36,087 nt of DNA from Candidatus Binatia bacterium (GTDB taxonomy: Bacteria; Desulfobacterota; Binatia; HRBIN30), in NCBI GenBank assembly GCA_036382395.1, contig DASVHW010000135.1, forward strand, positions 1 through 36,087, in the 5' to 3' direction. The translations under genes were made by a program, and so were the position numbers. This document shows positions 14,361 through 24,054 of the stretch, in pieces (positions within the stretch are counted from its first letter, which is position 1; every line of letters starts with the position of its first letter). A model generated the notes under the pieces. That model did no database searches, was not told the origin of the DNA, and saw nothing but the letters and a program-made list of their open reading frames with translations.

Positions 14361-15578
14361 CTACTTCCGGGTGACGCCTGCTGCCAGCAGGGCGGCAAGT
14401 GGTACCGCCGGGAGGATGTAGCGCACGGCGGGCTGAACGGCGGCGTGGAAGGCCGTGTATCCACCGATGAGGAGCAGCGTGATGATCACCATGTCCCGCG
14501 CCTGGGGATTCCTTCGCCACAAGCGTACCGCTCCGAAACCCGCCGCGATCAACAGCGCTCCGTGCACTACCAGGTGCACGAGCATGCTGAGCTGGCTACG
14601 GCCGAGGTACCAGGTAAGCGCCAGGTTGCGAAGCCACAGCCGAAAAGCTTCCCCGGAGTGACTGGCGATCCATTCCTCGGCAACCCTTCGAGCTGTCGCG
14701 TCGCGCTGCTCCACGTCCGCATCGCGCGCCACACCGTGGCGCGCCAGCTCTTGCCACAGCGCCATTTCCGCCTCCTGGTTGAGATCACCCGTTGGTGTCG
14801 TCCAACTCACATGCCGGGAAATGTAGAGGCCATGGTAGAGCGTAATCCCACCTCGAGCGAGGAGGTGCGGCTGCCTGGAAATCCAGAGGTTCCACGCCAT
14901 CCAAGGCGCCAGAATGATGAGGACACATCCGGCGGTACGTGCCAGCGTGCCGAACCGCCGGTGCGACGCGGTCGGAACGAGGGCCAGAACCTGGAGAAAC
15001 GCTGCGCTCTTGGTCAATAGCTGCAAGCCCCACAGCGGACCGACGGAGCGAGCCCGCCACCCGGGTTGCAGCAACGCCTGCATGAACAGCACGAGCAGGA
15101 GAATGTAGAGGGTCTCCGTGAGCGGCCGCGCCGTGTAGAAGACAAGTGTGGGATGGACGGCACAAAGCGCCGCCGCCGCCAGCGCTCCCGTTCGGTTGCC
15201 GTACTTGCGCGCCATCGTGAAGACGAGCCCACAGGTTATTGCTCCGCACAGGCATTGTGCCAGCTGCCAGGGCCAGGACACCGGCCCGAAGAGCAGGATG
15301 CTGATGGCCAACAACGCCGGATACAACGGCAGCCGTTCCACCGCCGCGGGTGCGCCGTTCATCGTGTAGCCGTTGCCCTCAACGAGATTCAGCGCGATCA
15401 CGTCATAGCCGTCGGCCTCAACGAAACGGTCGGCAATGCGAGGATACACGAGAACGCAAAAGCCTATGCGAACGACCAGTGCCAATGCGACGACGTACAC
15501 CAGGTCTCCCCGCGGCGCGAAGCGGAGCCCGCGGCGCCACGGGTTCTCGCTGCGGCTACGAATGCGAGGGAGCGCCAC
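14361..15578 (-). CDS. GT-C membrane glycosyltransferase (PMT/ArnT-like)
   Basis: A 405-residue integral membrane protein with about 9-11 hydrophobic segments. After the first membrane segment there is a loop with EADGYDVIALNLVEGNGYT, the acidic-residue motif of the dolichyl-phosphate mannosyltransferase / ArnT superfamily. RLPLYPALLA and VFYTARPLTETLY are also typical of bacterial members. It would transfer a sugar from a polyprenyl-phosphate donor to a lipid or protein on the periplasmic side. The soluble C-terminal region of ArnT is missing, so it is a short member. The start is GTG at 15578 with no clear ribosome-binding site. It is divergent from uvrC. Donor and acceptor unknown. Confidence 0.8.
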   Translation of the reverse strand: MALPRIRSRSENPWRRGLRFAPRGDLVYVVALALVVRIGFCVLVYPRIADRFVEADGYDVIALNLVEGNGYTMNGAPAAVERLPLYPALLAISILLFGPVSWPWQLAQCLCGAITCGLVFTMARKYGNRTGALAAAALCAVHPTLVFYTARPLTETLYILLLVLFMQALLQPGWRARSVGPLWGLQLLTKSAAFLQVLALVPTASHRRFGTLARTAGCVLIILAPWMAWNLWISRQPHLLARGGITLYHGLYISRHVSWTTPTGDLNQEAEMALWQELARHGVARDADVEQRDATARRVAEEWIASHSGEAFRLWLRNLALTWYLGRSQLSMLVHLVVHGALLIAAGFGAVRLWRRNPQARDMVIITLLLIGGYTAFHAAVQPAVRYILPAVPLAALLAAGVTRK

Positions 15579-15674
15579 TCTGTCAGCCGGGGTCTGAATG
15601 GCATCGAGACTTAGTGGGGAACGCTGGGAACTGCAAGAGCCGGCCGGAACTCTTCTCCCGGCGACGCCGACAGC

Positions 15675-15680
15675 TATAAT
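15675..15680 (+). promoter_or_regulatory. Consensus -10 element of a leaderless uvrC transcript
   Basis: A perfect TATAAT ends 6 nt before the GTG start of uvrC, leaving no room for a Shine-Dalgarno if transcription begins at the usual distance. The predicted mRNA therefore starts at or within 1-2 nt of the GTG. No -35 better than random is seen at 16-18 bp spacing. Confidence 0.5.
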
Positions 15681-15686
15681 GCCGGC

Positions 15687-17612
15687 GTGGTCGATGACGC
15701 TTGTGACGCACTGCCGGCTGGCCTACCAATCCCGCCAAGCCTGAGCCAGCAGCTCGACGCGGTGCAGCCGCGGCCTGGCGTGTACCTGCTCAAAGACCGC
15801 CACGGCAAGGTCATCTACGTCGGCAAGGCGAAGAACCTGCGTGCCCGTGTCCGCACCTACTTCCGCGGCGGCGACGAGCGCAGCCAAGTCCGCTTCCTCA
15901 TGCAGCGCGTTGCCGGCCTCGAAACGCTGGTCACAGTCAACGATAAGGAAGCGCTGATCCTCGAGAACAACCTGATCAAACAGTACAAGCCCCGCTACAA
16001 CATCCGCCTCAAAGACGACAAGTCGTACGTGAGCGTGAAGGTCACCACGCAGGACCCGTGGCCGCGTATCCTGGTGACGCGCAAGATCGTCAAAGACGGG
16101 AGCAAATATTTCGGGCCGTACGCTTCCGCCTGGGCCGTCCGCGAGACCCTGGACACGATCCGCAAGGTGATCCCGTTGCGCACCTGCAGCGACGGCGTGT
16201 TCCGCAACCGGTCTCGGCCGTGCATCGAATATCAAATTAAACGCTGCCTCGGCCCCTGCTGCCTGCCGGTCGATCCCGCGGTGTACCAACGGCATGTTCG
16301 GGAGGCCACCCTGCTGCTCGAAGGCAAGAGCCAGCAACTCACTCGGCAACTGGAGGAGGAGATGCGGCGCGCCTCGGATGAGCTGCGGTTCGAGGACGCG
16401 GCGCGCCTGCGGGACAGAATCCGCGCCGTCGAACGGACGCAGGAGCGGCAGCAGGTCGTGTCGCACGGGGGAGATGATCAGGACGTCTTCGGCCTCTACC
16501 GTGAGGGCGGCTTCATCGAAGTGCAGGTCCTGTTCGTCCGCCAAGGCAAGCTGACCGGCAATCAAACGTACAGCTTCGCCGACTTCGAGTTCGCCGACGA
16601 AGAGGTGCTCGAAGCCGTTTTGACGCAGTTCTATCAAGGGGACCGCTACGTCCCGGACGAGATCCTGGTGCCGGTCGATCTCGAAGACCAGGACGTGCGG
16701 GCCGAGTACCTGAGCGAGCGCAAAGGCAAGCGGATGATCATCTTCCGCCCGCAGCGCGGCGACAAAGTCCGCCTGCTGGAGATGGCGGCAGAGAATGCGC
16801 GCCAGAGTTTCCGCGAGCGGCAGGATGCCGGACACAACCGTGAGCGTATGAGCGCAGAGTTGCAGCGCCGCCTCCACCTGCGCAACGCGCCGAAGCGGAT
16901 CGAATGCTTCGACATCTCCAACATCCAGGGCCGCCTGGCGGTCGGATCCATGGTGACCTTCGATGAAGGCGAGCCCGACAAGGGTCGCTACCGCCGCTTT
17001 CGCATCACGACCGTATCCGGAGCGGATGACTTCATGATGATGTACGAGGTCCTCAAGCGGCGCTTTGCCCGCGCCAAGGAAGAGGGGACCTACCCCGATC
17101 TGCTGGTGGTGGACGGCGGCAAGGGGCAGCTGAACGTGGCGCTCGAAGTGTTGCGCGAGTTGGAGATCAACGAGGTGGACGTGGTGGGGTTGGCGAAGAT
17201 GCGTGTCGAGCGGGCACCGCAGTCACCTGAAGTCGTGCGCAGCGAGGAACGCGTCTTCCTCCCCGGTCGGAAAAACCCGGTCATCCTCAAGCGCAACTCG
17301 AACGCCCTCTTCTTGCTCCAGCGCGTGCGCGATGAAGCCCACCGGTTCGCCATTACCTATCACAGGCAGTTGCGCCGGCAGGAACGACTGCGTTCCGAGC
17401 TGGATAGCATCCCCGGCATTGGAGCGGCGCGGCGCAAGCGGCTGCTGCGCCACTTCGGCAGTGTCCGGCGCATACGCGAAGCGAGCGTGGAAGCCCTGAC
17501 CGAGGTGCCAGGGATTTCGCCCGCCCTTGCAGCGGCCATCAAGAGCAGCTTGGCGGACTCGGCCGATACGAGCAGCGCCGCCGGTCCCTTGAACGCACGC
17601 CCCGAAGCCTAA
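15687..17612 (+). CDS. uvrC: Excinuclease ABC subunit C
   Basis: A 641-residue UvrC, the dual-incision nuclease of nucleotide excision repair acting with UvrA and UvrB. Domains in order: a GIY-YIG nuclease for the 3' incision (GVYLLKDRHGKVIYVGKAKNLRARVRTYF, residues 31-59); the Cys segment RPCIEYQIKRCLGPC near 174-190; a UVR coiled region that binds UvrB (DELRFEDAARLRDRI); the RNase H-like domain for the 5' incision (IECFDISNIQG, LLVVDGGKGQLN, DEAHRFAI); and tandem helix-hairpin-helix motifs at the C-terminus (IPGIGAARRKRLL, VPGISPALAAAI). The GTG start adds about 15 residues before the GIY-YIG domain. TATAAT just upstream suggests a leaderless mRNA. Confidence 0.96.
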   Translation: MVDDACDALPAGLPIPPSLSQQLDAVQPRPGVYLLKDRHGKVIYVGKAKNLRARVRTYFRGGDERSQVRFLMQRVAGLETLVTVNDKEALILENNLIKQYKPRYNIRLKDDKSYVSVKVTTQDPWPRILVTRKIVKDGSKYFGPYASAWAVRETLDTIRKVIPLRTCSDGVFRNRSRPCIEYQIKRCLGPCCLPVDPAVYQRHVREATLLLEGKSQQLTRQLEEEMRRASDELRFEDAARLRDRIRAVERTQERQQVVSHGGDDQDVFGLYREGGFIEVQVLFVRQGKLTGNQTYSFADFEFADEEVLEAVLTQFYQGDRYVPDEILVPVDLEDQDVRAEYLSERKGKRMIIFRPQRGDKVRLLEMAAENARQSFRERQDAGHNRERMSAELQRRLHLRNAPKRIECFDISNIQGRLAVGSMVTFDEGEPDKGRYRRFRITTVSGADDFMMMYEVLKRRFARAKEEGTYPDLLVVDGGKGQLNVALEVLRELEINEVDVVGLAKMRVERAPQSPEVVRSEERVFLPGRKNPVILKRNSNALFLLQRVRDEAHRFAITYHRQLRRQERLRSELDSIPGIGAARRKRLLRHFGSVRRIREASVEALTEVPGISPALAAAIKSSLADSADTSSAAGPLNARPEA

Positions 17613-17704
17613 GCGGCGTCCGCTCTCGACAACCCGATGTATTGGAGCGGAAGCACGCCACCTAGTGCCAATTTAACTGTTCTGTACTAATAAGCATCTT
17701 ACCA

Positions 17705-20197
17705 ATGTGGGTGAGGTGGAGTCTCGCCAATGATGACGCATCGCTGATGGTCATCGGGACGGCACTGGCGCAATCCCTGCGCCGTGTACCGTTGCTGGTG
17801 TACGGCGCCCTAGGTCTGATCGCCGGTGATGCTTTCGCCGGTCTGGGTTACGCAATATCGCCGGCCGTACTCGCCGCAGCTAGTGCGGGGGCCAGCCTGT
17901 TGCTGCTTCATGCGGATGGAGTATGGAAGCGCATTGGCCTCCTGGTGTTGGCGCTCATGCTGGCAAATGCCCGTGCCGACCGTCTGTACCGTCCTCACTT
18001 CCCTGCGGGTCATGTGGCTGCGGCCTCCTTGGGTGTGCCGGTGCACATCGAAGGTGTGCTGACCGATGACCCCGAGCCGAACGGCGGGCGTACCCGACTG
18101 TCTCTCGAAACGGAGCGCATCGACGGCGGTGATGGCTGGTATGCAGCCCGAGGGCAGGTGGTACTCACGGTCGGGCACCTCGAGGACGCGTGGCAGGTGG
18201 GTGATCGGTTACAGGCGGAGCTCACACTTCGGCGCCCGCGCAATCTCGGGAACCCGGGCGAGTTTGATTACGAAGGATACCTGGCGCGCCGCGGTGTCTA
18301 CGCGACCGCGGTCGCTGAGGACGATTCCGGATTCGCTCGTCTCGGGCACGTTGATAGCGGCATTGTCGGCTGGCTGGCGCGCTGGCGCCAAGGCGTGGGC
18401 GCCATGTTTCAGCGCACCTTGCCGGAGCCGGAAGCGGGAGTGTTGGGGGCGCTGATCGTGGGAACGCAGGGGGCGCTGCCTCGCGATCTTCGCACCGCGT
18501 TCAGTCGTGCGGGGGTGAGTCATGTGCTCTCCATCTCCGGACTGCACGTCGCGCTCGTGGCCGGCGCAGGATACGCCATATTCCGCTGGCTCTTGGCGCG
18601 TAGCCGCTGGCTGTTGCTCAGCCTGAACGTTCCAAAGTTGGCCACCGCGTTATCGGTGATTCCCGTCCTGCTCTACGCCGGCATCGCCGGCAGCAACGTC
18701 GCCACGATTCGCTCCGTCATCATGATCCTGGTCTTCGTCGCCGCCGTGCTCGTCGACCGCCAGCGTCACCTCATCGTCAGCCTCGCCGTCGCCGCTATCT
18801 TGATTGTGCTGTGGTCTCCCGGCGCGGCGCTCGACATCTCCTTCCAGCTCTCGTTCGTCGCGGTGCTCGGACTGGTATGGGGCATGGAACGGTTCTGGCC
18901 GTGGTGGAAACGATGGGAAGAGGCGCGCCTCGTGCGCTTGCGTGGCTGGAAAGCGCGGCTGTGGCGGCCCATTGCGGTCTACGTTGTCGTCTCCATCAGC
19001 GCCTTGGCCGCCACCACGCCCTTGACCGCCTTGCACTTCAACCAGGTGTGCCTCGTTGCGCCACTCGCGAATGCCGTGGTCGTGCCGTTGCTCGGATCGG
19101 TCGCCGTCGGACTCGGACTGCTGGCAGCCCTGGCCTATCCGCTTTGCGCGCCGCTAGCGCAGTTGTGCACCGTGATTGCCGGCCCCTTTGTCGGGCTTGG
19201 GGTGTGGCTGGTGCGGGTCTTCTCCGCCTTGCCCTATGCCTATCTGCGGGTGGTGACGCCGAGTGGTTTCGAGCTGGCGCTGCTGTATGCGGGACTGGCA
19301 GCGCTGGTGCGGCTGTCCGGGCGTGCACGCGCGGTGAGCCTGGCGGTGCTGGCTGTACTGGCGTTCGGTGACGCGGCGTGGTGGTACGCCGACCGCAATC
19401 ACCGCTCGGCGATGCGAGTGACGTTTCTGAGTGTCGGCCAGGGAGACAGCGCGGTGGTCGAGTTCCCGGGTGCGGAGGTGATGGTCATCGACGGGGGCGG
19501 ACTGAGAGGGGAGGCCTTCGACATGGGCGAGCGGGTTATCGCGCCCTTCCTGTGGAGCCGCAAGATCGGCCATGTCGACTATCTGGTGCTCAGCCACCCG
19601 GAGTGGGACCACTACGGCGGATTCGCCTTCCTCGCGGCGAATTTCTCGCCACGGGAGTTTTGGTCCAGCGGCGCGTGTGCCCCGACCGAGCCCTTCGCGC
19701 GTCTGCAGCAGCTCCTCACCGACAATGGGGTCCAGCGCGTCGCCTTGCATCGCGGCGACCAACGGCAGATCGGCCGCGTGCACGCCGCCGTGCAATCTCC
19801 GCCGCAACAGCCCGAGGGGCTCCGCGTCAACGATCAGTCGTTGGTCCTCAGCCTCGCCTTCGGCGAGACCCGTGTGCTGTTTTCGGGAGACATCGAAAGG
19901 CGCGGGGAGGAGAACCTAGCGGCGTCCACTGACGGCTCTCTGGCGAGTACCATTCTCAAGGTGCCGCATCATGGCAGCGGCACTTCCAGCAGTCCGCGCT
20001 TCCTCGATGCCGTCGCTCCACGATATGCGGTTGTGTCCGTCGGCTTTGAGAACCGCTTCGGCTTCCCGCATGAGGCCGTGCTGCGCCGTTACGGCAGCTA
20101 CGGGTGCCGCGTGCTGCGGACCGACTTGGACGGCGCAGTGCACGTGCGCATCAGCGCGCGTGGCGAGGTTGAAATGGCGGCGGATAAATCTCGCTGA
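17705..20197 (+). CDS. comEC: ComEC/Rec2-family DNA uptake channel
   Basis: An 830-residue ComEC with all three family parts. An N-terminal membrane and OB-like DUF4131 region spans roughly 30-190. The Competence transmembrane domain (about 245-530) includes AFSRAGVSHVLSISGLHVALVAG and LLYAGIAGSNVATIRSVIM. The C-terminal metallo-beta-lactamase domain (about 565-820) has FLSVGQGDSAVVEFP, HPEWDHYGG at 631-639, FSGDIE and HHGSGTSSS at 755-763. The protein imports single-stranded DNA across the inner membrane, and the metallo-beta-lactamase domain may degrade the non-imported strand. The ATG at 17705 is preceded by an AT-rich stretch; an ATG at 17747 is an alternative. No other competence gene is nearby. 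Confidence 0.93.
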   Translation: MWVRWSLANDDASLMVIGTALAQSLRRVPLLVYGALGLIAGDAFAGLGYAISPAVLAAASAGASLLLLHADGVWKRIGLLVLALMLANARADRLYRPHFPAGHVAAASLGVPVHIEGVLTDDPEPNGGRTRLSLETERIDGGDGWYAARGQVVLTVGHLEDAWQVGDRLQAELTLRRPRNLGNPGEFDYEGYLARRGVYATAVAEDDSGFARLGHVDSGIVGWLARWRQGVGAMFQRTLPEPEAGVLGALIVGTQGALPRDLRTAFSRAGVSHVLSISGLHVALVAGAGYAIFRWLLARSRWLLLSLNVPKLATALSVIPVLLYAGIAGSNVATIRSVIMILVFVAAVLVDRQRHLIVSLAVAAILIVLWSPGAALDISFQLSFVAVLGLVWGMERFWPWWKRWEEARLVRLRGWKARLWRPIAVYVVVSISALAATTPLTALHFNQVCLVAPLANAVVVPLLGSVAVGLGLLAALAYPLCAPLAQLCTVIAGPFVGLGVWLVRVFSALPYAYLRVVTPSGFELALLYAGLAALVRLSGRARAVSLAVLAVLAFGDAAWWYADRNHRSAMRVTFLSVGQGDSAVVEFPGAEVMVIDGGGLRGEAFDMGERVIAPFLWSRKIGHVDYLVLSHPEWDHYGGFAFLAANFSPREFWSSGACAPTEPFARLQQLLTDNGVQRVALHRGDQRQIGRVHAAVQSPPQQPEGLRVNDQSLVLSLAFGETRVLFSGDIERRGEENLAASTDGSLASTILKVPHHGSGTSSSPRFLDAVAPRYAVVSVGFENRFGFPHEAVLRRYGSYGCRVLRTDLDGAVHVRISARGEVEMAADKSR

Positions 20198-20282
20198 GCG
20201 CGCTATCCATCGCGACAATGACAAGAGCAATCGAAGGCCCTGTTCCCGTCATGCTCCCACAGGCGGGCATCCGGATATTCTT

Positions 20283-21842
20283 CTAGTGCTTCTGGCTCTT
20301 CTCGCGGTCCCACGTGTTTGCGGTCACCCCGGTGCGCTTGAGTAGTGTCTTCTGCACGCGGTGAGTCTCGGTCTTTGGGATGACGTCGCGGAATTCGATG
20401 TAGCGCGGCACCATGAAGCGGGCCATCCGCTCGGTGCAGAAGGCGACCAGCTCCTCCGGGCCTACCCGGGCGCCAGGCCGGCAAACCACCGCTACCATCA
20501 CGTCATCCTCGCTCAGTTCGGACGGCACGCCGAAGGCCGCCGACTCCAGCACGGCCGGATGCTGATTGATGATCTTCTCGACTTCGAAGGACGAGATGTT
20601 CTCGCCGCGGCGGCGGATGGAGTCGGTCTTGCGGTCGGCGAAGTAGAAGAAGCCCTGCGCGTCGCGCCAGGCCAGATCGCCGGTGTAGAACCAGCCGTCG
20701 CGGATCTTGGCATTCGAAGCCTGTTCGTTCTTCAGATAGGAAACACGTCGCGCTTCTGGATCGTCGACTTTGAACACCAACTCGCCGACCTCGTCGGCGT
20801 CGCCTTCGCTCCCGTCTTCACGCACCACGCGCGCCTCGGTACCCGGTGGCGGAAGTCCCATCGAGCCCTTGGGGCCGTTGCCGAAGTTGAACAGCATGAA
20901 GCCGCCGCCGTCGACGGCGCCGTATCCCTCCCAGATAGTCACGTCGAAGCGACGCTCGAATTCTTCCCAGGCCCAGGCCGGCGTGGCGGCACTGAAGACG
21001 AGGCGCACCGGGTTGTCCTTATCATCCGGACGTGGCGGCTGCTTCAGTAGTATGGGGATCATGGCGCCAAGGGCGTTGAACGACGTGGCACCGTACCGCC
21101 GCACCTCGTCCCAAAACCGGCTGGCACTGAAGCGGCGTCCCAGCGCGACGGCATAACCGCTGTGCAGGCCCTGCATGGTCGTCAGAAAGAGCGCGTTGGC
21201 GTGGAAGAGAGGCAGGCAGGTGTAGAGGATGTCACCGGCACGGTAGCCGAGCTGGGCAAAAATCGAGAGGCCGGCGAAGCTGAAGCCGCCGTGCTTTACC
21301 ACCACCGCCTTGGGCAAGCCCGTGGTGCCGGAGGTGTAGAGGAGGACGGCGGTGCTGTTGGGCGTCGCTCTTGCCGCGGGGCGCTCGGCAGAGGAGGCGG
21401 CGAGGTGGGCCATCGGCAAGGTGCCCGCGGGGAGCGTCGGCGATGGAGCATCGCCGGGGTCGACGATGACGTGCCGCACACGCGCCAGCCCCGCCTGCAG
21501 TGGGAGAAAGGCTTCGAGCAGGTCGGCTCCGATCACGAGCGCCTGTGTTTCGGAGTGATCGAGGACGTACGCGAGTCCCTCGCCACGCAGGGCGACGTTC
21601 ACCGGCACGGCGTAGGCGCCGAGCTTTTGAGTCGCGAAGAACGTCGCTAGCCAGGAGTGTGAGTTGCCCATCATGATGGCGACTCCGCCCCCTGGGCCGA
21701 CGCCCAGTGCGGCAAGGCCGTTGGCGATCCGGTTGGCTCGGCGGTCAAGTTCGGCGTAGCTGACGCGTTCGTCGCCGAAGAGCAGGAAGGTCTCCTCCCC
21801 CTTTTCGATCGCCCGCGTTTCCAGCAATTCGGCGAAGTTCAT
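20283..21842 (-). CDS. Acyl-CoA ligase (ANL superfamily, CaiC/fatty-acyl type)
   Basis: A 519-residue adenylate-forming ligase that activates a carboxylic acid with ATP and joins it to CoA. The phosphate loop is YTSGTTGLPKAVVVKHG (residues 169-185). WEGYGAVDGGG, FYTGDLAWRDAQGFFYFADRKTDSIRRRGENISSFEVE and the C-terminal VIPKTETHRVQK with the adenylation lysine are all present. The overall look is of crotonobetaine/carnitine-CoA ligase and related medium- or long-chain ligases, but substrate cannot be inferred. AGGAG lies 6 nt before the ATG. It is the last gene of the minus-strand catabolic cluster, 27 bp after the thiolase, so the two probably act in one pathway. Confidence 0.9.
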   Translation of the reverse strand: MNFAELLETRAIEKGEETFLLFGDERVSYAELDRRANRIANGLAALGVGPGGGVAIMMGNSHSWLATFFATQKLGAYAVPVNVALRGEGLAYVLDHSETQALVIGADLLEAFLPLQAGLARVRHVIVDPGDAPSPTLPAGTLPMAHLAASSAERPAARATPNSTAVLLYTSGTTGLPKAVVVKHGGFSFAGLSIFAQLGYRAGDILYTCLPLFHANALFLTTMQGLHSGYAVALGRRFSASRFWDEVRRYGATSFNALGAMIPILLKQPPRPDDKDNPVRLVFSAATPAWAWEEFERRFDVTIWEGYGAVDGGGFMLFNFGNGPKGSMGLPPPGTEARVVREDGSEGDADEVGELVFKVDDPEARRVSYLKNEQASNAKIRDGWFYTGDLAWRDAQGFFYFADRKTDSIRRRGENISSFEVEKIINQHPAVLESAAFGVPSELSEDDVMVAVVCRPGARVGPEELVAFCTERMARFMVPRYIEFRDVIPKTETHRVQKTLLKRTGVTANTWDREKSQKH

Positions 21843-21869
21843 TCTGCGCTCCTGGCCCCGTGTTCGCTG

Positions 21870-23003
21870 CTACGCGGCGAAAATGTGTACGCCGGCGGCG
21901 CCTCCGAATCCCTGGCAGTGTGCCAGTGCAATCCGCGCGTTCGCTACCTGCCGCGCTCCGGACTCGCCGCGCAGCTGCTCGACCGCCTCCACCACCTGGG
22001 CAACACCGGTGGCGCCGAGCGGATGTCCCTTGGCGAGCAGTCCGCCGCTGGTGCTTACCTGGACCCGCGCGTGCTTCAGTCCGTGCTCGATGAAGCGGCC
22101 CCCTTCGCCACGCGGGCACAGTCCGAGATTTTCATAGTGGATGATCTCGGCGATCGAGAAGCAGTCGTGCACCTCGGCGCAGTCGAGCCGGTCGGGGCCG
22201 ATGCCGGCTTGTTCGTACGCCGCGCGCATGGTGCGGCTGTTGATTTCCTGGATACCGGCGAGTCCGTCGCCGCCTCCCATTGGCGGATCCGACTGCAGGG
22301 CCGAAGCCACCACGCGGATCGGCCGGCGCGTCGTGCGCGCCACGTCGGCGCTGGTGACCACGGCGGCGGCGGCCCCCGACGTCGTGGGGCAGCACATCAA
22401 CAGGCGCAGCGGTGGCGCCACTTCGCGCGAGGCGAGGACGTCATCAATGGTGACCGGGTCGTGAAACTGCGCTCGGGGGTTCTTGGCCCCGTAGGCGCGG
22501 TTCTTGACCGACACCATTGCCATCTGCTCCACCGTCGTCCCGTACCGGCGCGAGTGTTCCTGGAAGAGATTGGCGAAGAGCGCCGGCAACGCCGGCACGC
22601 CCTGGCGGGCCATGCCCTCGAGGCGCTCGTCGCCACGCGTCGGAATGGCCCCGCGGCCCATGACCTCGAAGCCGACGGCCAGCGCAACCTTGGCGATCCC
22701 GTAGCCCACTGCCATGGCGGCACTGCGCAGCGCACTGGTGCCACTGGCGCAGGCGTTTTCGACATTGAAGATGGGAATGCCGGTCATGCCGATACCGTAC
22801 AGCACCTTCTGCCCCGCCGTGGTGCCCTGAAGAACATGGCCGCAGTACGCAATTTCAACCGCCGTGTAGTCGAGCCCCGCATCGGCCAGCGCGGCGGTCA
22901 CCGCTTCCTGCCCGAGATCGGAAACGCGCTTGCCCTCATGACGGCCGAATGGCGTCATGCCGACGCCGGCAACGTAGACTTCGCGCGGGAATGGATCGGT
23001 CAT
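21870..23003 (-). CDS. Thiolase-family protein (SCP-x / lipid-transfer type)
   Basis: A 377-residue thiolase-fold protein of the SCP-x-like branch, which cleaves 3-ketoacyl-CoA or processes steroid side chains. The nucleophilic cysteine is Cys85 in VENACASGTSALRSA. CAEVHDCFSIAEIIHYE carries the catalytic histidine region, STSGGLLAKGHPLGATGVAQVVE the second histidine, and CQGFGGAAGVHIF the C-terminal glycine loop. The ATG at 23003 has AGGAG nearby upstream and is preferred over an in-frame start 11 codons earlier. SCP-x thiolases are often next to a DUF35 OB-fold partner; none is here. Instead a CoA ligase follows. The gene lies 40 bp after the nitroreductase gene. Confidence 0.88.
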   Translation of the reverse strand: MTDPFPREVYVAGVGMTPFGRHEGKRVSDLGQEAVTAALADAGLDYTAVEIAYCGHVLQGTTAGQKVLYGIGMTGIPIFNVENACASGTSALRSAAMAVGYGIAKVALAVGFEVMGRGAIPTRGDERLEGMARQGVPALPALFANLFQEHSRRYGTTVEQMAMVSVKNRAYGAKNPRAQFHDPVTIDDVLASREVAPPLRLLMCCPTTSGAAAAVVTSADVARTTRRPIRVVASALQSDPPMGGGDGLAGIQEINSRTMRAAYEQAGIGPDRLDCAEVHDCFSIAEIIHYENLGLCPRGEGGRFIEHGLKHARVQVSTSGGLLAKGHPLGATGVAQVVEAVEQLRGESGARQVANARIALAHCQGFGGAAGVHIFAA

Positions 23004-23043
23004 GCGACGCTCCTGGTGTAGCGATGCGGAGAGCACACCCTGG

Positions 23044-23895
23044 TCAGGACTCGGTATCCATCATGTCCTTCATGATGTGCTCGGTCATCTCGGTGATCTC
23101 TTCGCCGAAGATCGGTGAGATTTCCAGAGCGCGGGAAAGATAGGCGAGTTCGGCCCGCCGCCACGGCTGCGGTGCCGGGTTCTGAATCATCTTGTCGCGT
23201 TTGAGACCCTCGACGACTTCGGGATCACGCGGGAACGACTGGCCGACGCGGTTGAGGAAAAACTTCTGTTCGAACGGAAGCCGCGGACGCTGCCCCCCAG
23301 CCTCTCGCGACTCGGCCGGATAGCCGACGGTCTGGACCACGAGAATCTTGGAGTCCGCGGCGAGGCCGAGGACGCGCTTGAGCTTCTTCTGCGCCGGCAC
23401 GCCGATCAAGCAGGTACCGAGACCTTGCTCGAACGCTACCAGCGTGGCCTGCGCGATTCCCTGACCGCAATCCATTTCGGTCAGACCACCGGCCTTGATG
23501 CCCTCCATGCCCGCCTGAAAGAAGGGAACCAACGCCTCGTCCAGATACCGGTGGCTTTGCTCCCTATCGACGCCAACGGCGCCAACCTCGACCAACTCGT
23601 GCAGGCGGTCTCCCTGAACGGCGAGGAGACTCCAGTCCAGGTACCAGATGATGAGTACTGGCGCGAGGCGCAGCTGGAAGCCGGCGATTGCCGATCCCGG
23701 TGGAAGGGCTTCGATCACCTCCTTGGGCGCGGTGGCCCGTTCGATCACTACGGCTTTCAGCGCTTGGACGTTGCCCCAAAAGGACGACAGCGTTGCCGCC
23801 TCGAGCATGCGCTGAATCTTCTCGCGCTCCACCGGTTTGTAGGGCAACAAGAATCGGATAGATCGCCTGGTCCCGATCGCTTCTCGTAGTTCCAT
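23044..23895 (-). CDS. Nitroreductase-family flavoprotein
   Basis: A 283-residue protein with the FMN-binding nitroreductase fold. The N-terminus IGTRRSIRFLLPYKPVEREKIQRMLEAATLSSFWGNVQALKAVVIE matches the family FMN motif (R-SIR-F). IAQATLVAFEQGLGTCLIG in the middle and VVQTVGYPAE near the second half are also family features. It ends with a C-terminal extension of about 60 residues (from about 220) that I do not recognise. Members reduce nitro groups, quinones or enoyl-type bonds using NAD(P)H. Within this cluster it may be a reductase of the pathway rather than a detoxifying enzyme; that is inference. AGGAG lies 6 nt before the ATG. Confidence 0.85.
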   Translation of the reverse strand: MELREAIGTRRSIRFLLPYKPVEREKIQRMLEAATLSSFWGNVQALKAVVIERATAPKEVIEALPPGSAIAGFQLRLAPVLIIWYLDWSLLAVQGDRLHELVEVGAVGVDREQSHRYLDEALVPFFQAGMEGIKAGGLTEMDCGQGIAQATLVAFEQGLGTCLIGVPAQKKLKRVLGLAADSKILVVQTVGYPAESREAGGQRPRLPFEQKFFLNRVGQSFPRDPEVVEGLKRDKMIQNPAPQPWRRAELAYLSRALEISPIFGEEITEMTEHIMKDMMDTES

Positions 23896-24054
23896 ATGGT
23901 CTCCTTATGGCTTATTGGGCACGCATCACATCGACAAACCGGCGCAAGAAGCGGCGGCGCGTCGAGCAATCGTCATGCTAGTGCCTTGATAGTCCTACGG
24001 CCGATCGAAAATCAAACCGGCGGAGCGCGGCAAGCGATTCCTCAGGACGATTCC

